Part shown: piece by piece, positions 1 through 4,381 of the stretch
Position numbering within the stretch: position 1 is the first letter of the stretch
Layout: each line of letters opens with the position of its first letter
Assembly (NCBI GenBank): GCA_947468785.1
Contig: CANIMS010000095.1
Coordinates: 1-6,479 of the forward strand
Length of the DNA: 6,479 nt
Origin: Betaproteobacteria bacterium
GTDB lineage: Bacteria; Pseudomonadota; Gammaproteobacteria; Burkholderiales; Burkholderiaceae
Reading direction: 5' to 3'
Notes under the pieces: model-generated
The model's database searches: none
Told to the model about the DNA's origin: nothing
What the model saw: only the letters and a program-made list of their open reading frames with translations
Translations under genes and position numbers: made by a program

Positions 1-416
1 CAAAAGCAATGAATGGGTTTATCAAAGCCTTCAAGCTGTGTCACGCTGTGCAATAGTCCACGACGCTCAAACCGATAAGCAGAAATGTCATAGTTTTGTC
101 CTTTTTGCATCGGGTGCTTAGACAAGATAGCATTACCGTGATGTCCATCAGGGTATTCAACATTCTTGCCATAGTGCCAGTCATGCCAAAAATTCTCTGA
201 AAGAAAGTGGGTTAATTCCATTAGAGGCCACTGCCCAAAACGTCGGACTCTACCGCGATGTTCTTGCTGCAGCTCCTGTAGAAAAAGGAGATCCGGATGA
301 TGGCTGCGCATATTTTGACGTAACTGATAAATGGTTGAGTGTCGATGCAGCGGAGAAAGTCCCTTATGGACATTCATGCTCATGACAGTAAATCGATTGC
401 CTTTACCTATATTCAT
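1..416 (-). CDS. Endonuclease/exonuclease/phosphatase family protein, N-terminal part (runs off left edge)
   Basis: This gene has no stop before the window edge, and 138 codons are visible. The product belongs to the Mg-dependent EEP (DNase I-like) superfamily. Visible landmarks are MNVHKG at residues 14-19, the LLFLQE strand with the metal-binding Glu at 48, GNAILSKHP at 94-102 and RRGLLH at 118-123; these are the family's usual N-terminal motifs in order. The catalytic His and Asp of the C-terminal half lie beyond the edge. The ATG at 414-416 has an AGGA ribosome site at 425-428 with an 8-nt spacer, which favours it over the Met at residues 12 and 14. It begins 5 bp after the Bfd-like gene, so the two are probably cotranscribed. 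The overall look resembles E. coli YbhP, whose gene sits next to the cardiolipin synthase gene clsB. The substrate (nucleic acid or phospholipid/phosphoester) cannot be told from this fragment. No signal peptide is evident. Confidence 0.85.
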   Translation of the reverse strand, partial: MNIGKGNRFTVMSMNVHKGLSPLHRHSTIYQLRQNMRSHHPDLLFLQELQQEHRGRVRRFGQWPLMELTHFLSENFWHDWHYGKNVEYPDGHHGNAILSKHPMQKGQNYDISAYRFERRGLLHSVTQLEGFDKPIHCF

Positions 417-421
417 TAAGG

Positions 422-616
422 CTATCCTGATGCACTTTGACGTCTAATGCGGGCCAAGTAGATTTCACCCTCAACCAACTCTTGACACTGCATGCATTTA
501 TTACAGATAGATGCTTGCTCGCGCAACTCCTCAATTGAGTTGATCGGATGAGTATCGAGATACTCACGCAGATCTTCGTCAACAACTGCATTACAGAGGC
601 AAACTACTTCAGGCAT
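422..616 (-). CDS. Bfd-like (2Fe-2S)-binding protein
   Basis: A 64-residue cytoplasmic protein resembling bacterioferritin-associated ferredoxin (BFD-like [2Fe-2S]-binding domain). The N-terminal VCLC supplies C6 and C8, and ICNKC supplies C38 and C41. This is the C-x-C...C-x2-C arrangement of the fold, with 29 residues between the pairs against 31 in E. coli Bfd. A fifth cysteine, C44, follows at another x2 interval. In the Bfd family the cluster passes electrons to bacterioferritin to release stored iron; related domains occur in NirB and NifU-type proteins. No bacterioferritin gene is visible here, so the partner is unknown. The ATG at 614-616 is the only feasible start: an in-frame TGA lies two codons upstream, and the motif begins at residue 6. 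There is no clear Shine-Dalgarno sequence before it. The EEP gene follows 5 bp after the stop. Confidence 0.85.
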   Translation of the reverse strand: MPEVVCLCNAVVDEDLREYLDTHPINSIEELREQASICNKCMQCQELVEGEIYLARIRRQSASG

Positions 617-682
617 AGGTCAAAATGAGGGTTAAATCGTTCATAAAGCCCATTTTGCCATCCCCTTGATAGAATCGAGCGC
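617..682. promoter_or_regulatory. Divergent intergenic region between the Bfd-like gene and tupB
   Basis: Sixty-six bases separate two start codons facing away from each other, so promoters for both directions are expected here. On the plus strand the best -10-like hexamer is TAGAAT at 670-675. Its predicted start point falls within a base or two of the tupB ATG at 683, and no good -35 lies at normal spacing. I cannot pick a convincing promoter for the minus direction. A 7-bp inverted repeat (CAAAATG at 621-627, CATTTTG at 651-657) lies inside and could be an operator. Confidence 0.45.
621..657. repeat. 7-bp inverted repeat in the divergent promoter region
   Basis: CAAAATG at 621-627 and CATTTTG at 651-657 are exact reverse complements separated by 23 bp, about 30 bp centre to centre (near three helical turns). 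In the Bfd-like transcript the arms could pair into a leader hairpin whose second arm ends a few bases before the ATG. On DNA they could be half-sites for a regulator. It does not match the ModE operator as I know it. A repeat of this size can arise by chance in a 66-bp region. Confidence 0.3.
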
Positions 683-1378
683 ATGTTCACCACTTTTCAA
701 GATGCCTTTAACTTACTCCTCCACCTAGACGGCGGTGTTATCGGTATTGTGCTGGTCTCCTTACAAGTAAGCCTTACCGCCCTTCTCTTCGGGACCTTAT
801 TAGGCCTTCCACTAGGGGCTTTTTTGGCAACAGAAGAATTCAAAGGCAAAAAGGCCATCATCATTAGCCTGAACACCTTAATGGGAGTTCCCACGGTGAT
901 TGTGGGTGTAGTGGTATATCTCATGCTCTCCCGCTCAGGGCCCTTAGGAGCTTGGGGTTGGCTTTTCACGCCCAAAGGCATGATTGTGGCCCAAACACTG
1001 CTGACAACCCCTTTAATTGCAGCCCTAAGCCGTCAGATACTAGAAGACTCATGGCGCATTCATCGCGATACCTTTTTAAGCCTCAGATTACCGTCTTTAT
1101 CACGCCTGAAATGGCTAATCTGGGACTGCCGTTTCTCTCTAACCATTGCCATTCTGGCGGGCCTTGCCAGGGCCATTTCTGAGGTAGGCGCAGTGATGAT
1201 TGTAGGTGGCAATATTGACCGCTCAACCCGTACCATGACCACTGCTATTGCTCTGGAAACCAGTAAAGGTGATCTGCCTTTGGCTTTGGCGCTGGGCATC
1301 GTCTTATTGGTTATTGTTCTTTTAGCCAATCTCTTTACTTTTGTAGTTCGTCAAATTGCGGAGCGTCGCTATGGATAA
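683..1378 (+). CDS. tupB: Tungstate ABC transporter permease TupB
   Basis: A 231-residue inner-membrane permease that would form the translocation channel of a TupABC tungstate importer. It matches the TupB family from end to end. Hydrophobic segments lie at about residues 19-48, 58-82, 98-116, 150-172 and 200-222. The family hallmarks are visible: NTLMGVPTVIVG near 64-75, LSRSGPLG at 82-89, and the block from about 163 to 197 containing ARAISEVGAVMIVGGNI and then TTAIALETSKGD. The cytoplasmic coupling loop that contacts the ATPase is likely around residues 120-142 (LEDSWRIHRDTFLSLRLP). The ATG at 683 is the first possible start after an in-frame stop at 644-646. Its upstream region has only a poor ribosome site (GAG at 677-679), and a -10-like TAGAAT lies so close that the mRNA may be leaderless or nearly so. 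tupC overlaps its last 8 bp. A molybdate permease (ModB) is the main alternative, but the sequence fits TupB much better. Confidence 0.93.
   Translation: MFTTFQDAFNLLLHLDGGVIGIVLVSLQVSLTALLFGTLLGLPLGAFLATEEFKGKKAIIISLNTLMGVPTVIVGVVVYLMLSRSGPLGAWGWLFTPKGMIVAQTLLTTPLIAALSRQILEDSWRIHRDTFLSLRLPSLSRLKWLIWDCRFSLTIAILAGLARAISEVGAVMIVGGNIDRSTRTMTTAIALETSKGDLPLALALGIVLLVIVLLANLFTFVVRQIAERRYG
1360..1363 (+). promoter_or_regulatory. Ribosome-binding site that decides the tupC start
   Basis: GGAG at 1360-1363 lies 7 nt before the ATG at 1371 and sits inside the end of tupB. It selects this ATG over an in-frame TTG at 1356, which would lie upstream of the site itself. The arrangement implies translational coupling of the ATPase to the permease. 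Confidence 0.75.
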
Positions 1379-2078
1379 TTCCAGCGAGTCATTTGATAAG
1401 TTCATCGAATTACGAGACCTTACCGTCAAGAGTAATGGCCGAACTATTCTGAGCATTCCCCACGCGATTATTCCCGCCGACACAATTACAGCTTGTATCG
1501 GGCCGAATGGTGCGGGCAAGACAACTTTTTTAAAAGTGCTTGATGGACTAATCAAGCCCGATACCGGAACGGTGAACCACTCGTTTAAGAGTAATACTGC
1601 TCTAGTGCTCCATCACACACCCATGATCAAAGCTTCTGCTAGGACGAATATCTCCCTGATTCAGGATGCTTACCCTTCTATCTCTTCAGAAGAAATTGAT
1701 CTTGTCCTTGAGCGTGTTGGCTTAAGTAAGTTAGCCTCTAGCCCGGCACATCAGTTGTCTGCGGGTGAGAGACAAAAGCTTTGCCTAGGCAGGGCCATTC
1801 TGCAAAAACCTAATTTGGTTTTACTAGATGAGCCAACCGCCAATCTTGATCCCAATACAACGGAACAAGTTGAAAAGATTATTCGTGAATTGAATATCGA
1901 ACAATCAAACATCATCTTTTCATCACACCAACTCGCGCAAGTACAAAGACTAGCGCAATACGTCATCTTTATTGATCATGGTGAAATAAAAGAAAAAGGA
2001 CCCGTAGGTCCTTTCTTTGCTGATCCTCGAACGCAAGCCGCTAAACGCTACCTACATCAAGAGTTGATATCAGACTGA
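1371..2078 (+). CDS. tupC: Tungstate ABC transporter ATP-binding protein TupC
   Basis: A 235-residue cytoplasmic ABC ATPase that would power tungstate uptake through TupB. The nucleotide-binding motifs are in order: Walker A GPNGAGKTT at 44-52, ABC signature LSAGE at 129-133 (in place of LSGGQ), Walker B LVLLDEP at 149-155, D-loop ANLD at 157-160 and H-loop SSH with His186. At the Q-loop, where family members normally have Gln two residues before Pro, this protein has His82 (LHHTP, 80-84). The start at 1371 overlaps tupB by 8 bp. The assignment to tungstate rests on the tupB partner, since the ATPase alone could serve any oxyanion. The stop codon at 2076-2078 directly abuts the stop of the convergent gene at 2079. 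Codons for about residues 209-215 (KGPVGPF) also encode a terminator-like hairpin acting on the opposite strand. tupA is not visible. Confidence 0.92.
   Translation: MDNSSESFDKFIELRDLTVKSNGRTILSIPHAIIPADTITACIGPNGAGKTTFLKVLDGLIKPDTGTVNHSFKSNTALVLHHTPMIKASARTNISLIQDAYPSISSEEIDLVLERVGLSKLASSPAHQLSAGERQKLCLGRAILQKPNLVLLDEPTANLDPNTTEQVEKIIRELNIEQSNIIFSSHQLAQVQRLAQYVIFIDHGEIKEKGPVGPFFADPRTQAAKRYLHQELISD
1985..2014 (-). terminator. Probable intrinsic terminator of the formate dehydrogenase operon, inside tupC
   Basis: Bases 1995-2002 (AAAGGACC) and 2007-2014 (GGTCCTTT) form a perfect 8-bp inverted repeat around a 4-base loop. Read on the minus strand, the RNA is a stem closed by C-UACG-G, a member of the very stable UNCG tetraloop class. 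The U-rich tail TTCTTTTATTT follows, over about 1985-1995. It begins 64 nt after the stop codon of the last fdh-operon gene. On the plus strand the loop is CGUA and the tail only TTTCTTT, so the signal is weaker in the tupC direction, where termination would cut off the tupC reading frame. Bidirectional or chance function cannot be excluded. Confidence 0.7.
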
Positions 2079-2348
2079 TTACTTAGCGGCCGCTGGAGCA
2101 GCACCCGGAGCAACAAAAGGTGGTGGCGCAGTGCAAGCAGCGGGAGCTGGTGTGCCTGGAACTCTATATTGATCAGCGACTTTGTTGATTGCCTGGCATA
2201 ACTGAAAGGCGCCCACCCGACCGGCATAGGCTGTTTTTGCATCAGCCAATATCTTCGCCTCTTGCGCCTCCGGAGTTAACGGAGGTAGAGCTGCAAATAT
2301 GGAGCCGGAAGTGAATGCGCAGAGTGTGAAAGCAATGATCTTTTTCAT
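2079..2348 (-). CDS. Small exported protein, last gene of the formate dehydrogenase operon
   Basis: I do not recognise a characterised family for this 89-residue protein. It starts with a clear Sec signal peptide: MKK, a hydrophobic core to about residue 18, and a likely signal peptidase I cut after SIFA (residue 19) or one residue later. Cys10 lies in the signal and does not fit a lipobox. The mature protein is about 70 residues: a probable helix from 25 to 62 with LCQAINKVADQYR, then a Pro/Ala-rich tail. Its two mature cysteines, C51 and C72, could form a periplasmic disulfide. The ATG at 2346-2348 has AAGGA at 2356-2360 with a 7-nt spacer. That site overlaps the stop codon of the gamma-subunit gene 10 bp upstream, so the gene is surely cotranscribed and probably translationally coupled. 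Its place suggests a periplasmic accessory or assembly partner of the enzyme, but that is only inference. Its stop abuts the tupC stop. Confidence 0.8.
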   Translation of the reverse strand: MKKIIAFTLCAFTSGSIFAALPPLTPEAQEAKILADAKTAYAGRVGAFQLCQAINKVADQYRVPGTPAPAACTAPPPFVAPGAAPAAAK

Positions 2349-2358
2349 GGCTCTATCC

Positions 2359-3414
2359 TTATTTTTTTAATTTGTCATACCAGAGCTCATGGTGCTCTTT
2401 CGCCCAAGTAGCATCAACATAACCAGTCTTCATGCCATCGATGGAGCCTTGCATACCAATGGTACCGATATAGATGTGACCCAGTGCCATTGCAGACATC
2501 AAGATCGCAGCGCTGCTATGAATGATGTTAGCAATCTGCATCGTGCCACGCGTATATTCAATGGTCATAAACGGCACGATCATGTCGAGTACGAATCCTG
2601 AGGCTGAAATTACTAGGCCTAGGAACGTCATACCAAACCAAAACCAGACCTTCTCACCGCCGTTGAAGAATCCAGCCGGCACATGCTTGCCGCTGAAAAT
2701 TCCGCCAAAGCTTAAGAACCACTCTAGATCACCTTTGCCAGGCAAATTCTTATGCGCAAATAACAAGAAGAAGATCACGATACAAATCGTAAATAGTGGG
2801 CCAACAAAATTATGAATATTTTTGCAAACATCCAAGAATGAGCCATAAGCAGCTCCGCCCATAATAGGCATTGCAAAGTACTTACCGTACAAAATTAGCA
2901 ATCCCGTAAAGGCTAAAGCTAAGAAACTAGCAGCCATAGTCCAGTGAATAAAGCGATCAAAGAGACTAAAGCGTTTAATTTTCACACCGGACATTGGCTC
3001 ATGCAGCTTGATTGAGCCCTTCAGTATGTACATCGCAGCGATACCGAAGAATGCAATCGCTAATAACCAACCGCCGTAAACAGTAATCACACCGTTACGA
3101 ATTAAGCGCCACTGTTGACCGGCACGCTGAATCAGAACACTAGCTTCTTTGTCTGGGATGCTGACATAGTTATAGGGGTCGCTATTAGCAGATGTAAAGA
3201 TCGATGGGTTAGCTGGCTGAGCCTGAGCCTGCGTTCCATTGGCTAGGCTATTGGGATTAGCTGGCACTGATAGTGGTGGAATGTCAACTCCGCTAGGAGA
3301 AGGCAAAGGCGCCATTGGTGCGCGATCTGCATAACTCATTCCGCTCACCAGAGTCAGCGACAAACCAGCAGCCACCACCAAAGTGCGTAGAACTTTAGAA
3401 AATGATCGTTTCAT
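2359..3414 (-). CDS. Formate dehydrogenase gamma subunit (cytochrome b)
   Basis: An inner-membrane cytochrome b (FdnI/FdoI/FdhC type) that takes electrons from the beta subunit and reduces quinone. From the chosen start it has 351 residues: a signal peptide to about 29 (ending SYA), a Pro/Ala/Asn/Gln-rich region at about 30-80, a membrane segment at 111-131, and a four-helix core at about 158-176, 200-220, 257-278 and 295-318. Candidate haem ligands are His157 (FIHW), His201 (NIHNF), His299 (IIHSSAA) and His313 (LGHIYIG). E. coli FdnI is about 217 residues, so the first 110 or so residues are an extension, as in the longer gamma subunits I associate with beta- and alphaproteobacteria. The start is set at the ATG 3412-3414, which has AAGGA at 3422-3426 with a 7-nt spacer. 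An ATG two codons earlier (3418-3420) is only 1 nt from that site. The last codons overlap the ribosome site of the next gene. Confidence 0.92.
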   Translation of the reverse strand: MKRSFSKVLRTLVVAAGLSLTLVSGMSYADRAPMAPLPSPSGVDIPPLSVPANPNSLANGTQAQAQPANPSIFTSANSDPYNYVSIPDKEASVLIQRAGQQWRLIRNGVITVYGGWLLAIAFFGIAAMYILKGSIKLHEPMSGVKIKRFSLFDRFIHWTMAASFLALAFTGLLILYGKYFAMPIMGGAAYGSFLDVCKNIHNFVGPLFTICIVIFFLLFAHKNLPGKGDLEWFLSFGGIFSGKHVPAGFFNGGEKVWFWFGMTFLGLVISASGFVLDMIVPFMTIEYTRGTMQIANIIHSSAAILMSAMALGHIYIGTIGMQGSIDGMKTGYVDATWAKEHHELWYDKLKK

Positions 3415-3421
3415 ACACATG

Positions 3422-3426
3422 TCCTT
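3422..3426 (-). promoter_or_regulatory. Ribosome-binding site choosing between two gamma-subunit ATGs
   Basis: AAGGA on the minus strand is 1 nt from the ATG at 3418-3420 and 7 nt from the ATG at 3412-3414. Normal spacing supports the second, giving an N-terminus of MKRSF. Just upstream, 3427-3440 forms a weak AT-rich hairpin (AAACG, 4-base loop, CGTTT) that could slightly affect access to the site. Confidence 0.65.
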
Positions 3427-3461
3427 AAACGTTTTCGTTTTATTTATTGTTGTTTAGTTGA

Positions 3462-3698
3462 TCACTTAACGCGACTGTATTCGTTTTGACCCTGAGTGCG
3501 CTTATCAACAGATTCAGTCCAACTGCCCTGATTTCCAGGGGTCCAGTTCTTGGTCATGAAGCCATTATCCGCACCCATGTATGGGGCAACGTCAGGACGC
3601 TTCGCCGCTTTAGCTGCAATTTCTGGTGGCTCAGAACATGCGGCCAACAAAGTTGCCGCTGCAAAACATAATCCAAGATTTTTGAAATTGAATTTCAT
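3462..3698 (-). CDS. Small lipoprotein encoded between the fdh beta and gamma genes
   Basis: This 78-residue protein has a short positively charged start, a hydrophobic stretch and a lipobox LAAC at 18-21, so it should be cut and lipidated at Cys21. Ser22 follows rather than Asp, so by the E. coli +2 rule it may go to the outer membrane. The mature part of about 58 residues has no further cysteine and is polar, with MGADNGFM, NWTPG, GSWTES and a QNEYSR C-terminus. I know no function for it. Its ATG at 3696-3698 shares one base with the beta-subunit stop (TAATG), and an AGGAG site lies at 3706-3710 inside the end of that gene, so translation is coupled. Encoded between two core subunit genes, it is probably an accessory or peripheral subunit of the membrane complex (inference). 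Confidence 0.85.
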   Translation of the reverse strand: MKFNFKNLGLCFAAATLLAACSEPPEIAAKAAKRPDVAPYMGADNGFMTKNWTPGNQGSWTESVDKRTQGQNEYSRVK

Positions 3699-4354
3699 TA
3701 TTTAGCTCCTGGAATTTTTGCAGCTGCCGTTGGGGTTGGCGCTGGAGTATCAGGCCCGCCATAAGCAGTAGTCCAACCAAATGCTTTGGAACCAGCGTAC
3801 TTGCCATTCTTTTCACGAGTAGCAACACGGTTATTGAAAATGCCGGAGATGATATCGCTATCGCCACCAATCAAAGCCTTGGTAGAACACATTTCTGCGC
3901 AGAGAGGTAACTTACCTTCTGCCAAACGATTACGGCCATATTTTTCAAATTCAGCAACGCTGCCATTCGCTTCTGGACCACCGCTACAGAATGTGCACTT
4001 ATCCATCTTGCTACGGGTACCAAAGGCGCCTTGACTTAAGAACTGTGGCGCACCAAATGGGCACGCAAAGGAGCAGTAACCGCAACCAATACAAATATCT
4101 TTGTCATGAAGAACAACACCTTCGTCAGTGCGGTAGAAACAATCTACTGGGCACACGGCCATGCAAGGTGCATCGCTACAGTGCATACAAGCAACTGAAA
4201 TCGATTTTTCCTGGCCGATGATGCCGTCGTTCACCGTAACAACACGGCGACGATTCACGCCCCAAGGTACTTCATTATCATTTTTACAAGCAGTGACACA
4301 ACCGTTACATTCAATGCAACGTTCTGTGTCACAGATAAATTTCATTCTTGCCAT
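3698..4354 (-). CDS. fdh3B: Formate dehydrogenase beta subunit (four [4Fe-4S] clusters)
   Basis: The 218-residue electron-transfer subunit carries electrons from the catalytic subunit to cytochrome b. Sixteen cysteines fit four [4Fe-4S] clusters: C13, C16, C19, C23; C56, C59, C64, C68; C88, C91, C94, C98; and C120, C123, C152, C156. Actual ligand sets are probably exchanged between paired motifs, as in related subunits. C8 and C72 are extra. E. coli FdnH is near 294 residues and ends in a membrane helix. This protein ends in a Pro/Ala-rich soluble tail (TPAPTPTAAA) with no hydrophobic segment, as in the shorter FDH3-type beta subunits. The ATG at 4352-4354 has AGGAG at 4361-4365 with a 6-nt spacer. 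It lies 27 bp after the alpha-subunit stop and overlaps the lipoprotein start by 1 bp. No signal peptide is present; export would be as a passenger of the alpha subunit's Tat signal (family knowledge). The symbol fdh3B is by family resemblance; fdhB or fdoH would be alternatives. Confidence 0.93.
   Translation of the reverse strand: MARMKFICDTERCIECNGCVTACKNDNEVPWGVNRRRVVTVNDGIIGQEKSISVACMHCSDAPCMAVCPVDCFYRTDEGVVLHDKDICIGCGYCSFACPFGAPQFLSQGAFGTRSKMDKCTFCSGGPEANGSVAEFEKYGRNRLAEGKLPLCAEMCSTKALIGGDSDIISGIFNNRVATREKNGKYAGSKAFGWTTAYGGPDTPAPTPTAAAKIPGAK
3706..3710 (-). promoter_or_regulatory. Ribosome-binding site for the coupled lipoprotein gene
   Basis: AGGAG on the minus strand lies 7 nt before the lipoprotein ATG, inside the last codons of the beta-subunit gene. 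With the TAATG stop/start overlap at 3696-3700 it indicates re-initiation by the same ribosomes. Confidence 0.7.
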
Positions 4355-4381
4355 TGTGTTCTCCTGACTTTATTTTTTAAC

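Noticed and set aside
403..591. Second minus-strand frame overlapping the Bfd-like gene
   Set aside because: The other frame carries the diagnostic cysteine motifs, and the EEP start and its ribosome site fall at the end of this one. No family resemblance.
1356..1370. TTG at 1356 as the tupC start
   Set aside because: The GGAG ribosome site lies downstream of this codon and at ideal spacing for the ATG at 1371.
2267..2285. CCTCCG / CGGAGG inverted repeat inside the small exported protein gene
   Set aside because: Six base pairs with a 7-base loop and no U-rich tail on either strand; not a terminator and probably chance within coding sequence.
2346..2368. Run of seven A residues before the gamma-subunit stop as a programmed frameshift fusing it to the next gene
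   Set aside because: The -1 frame hits a stop at the next gene's ATG and only a +1 shift would fuse the two. The next gene has its own ribosome site and signal peptide.
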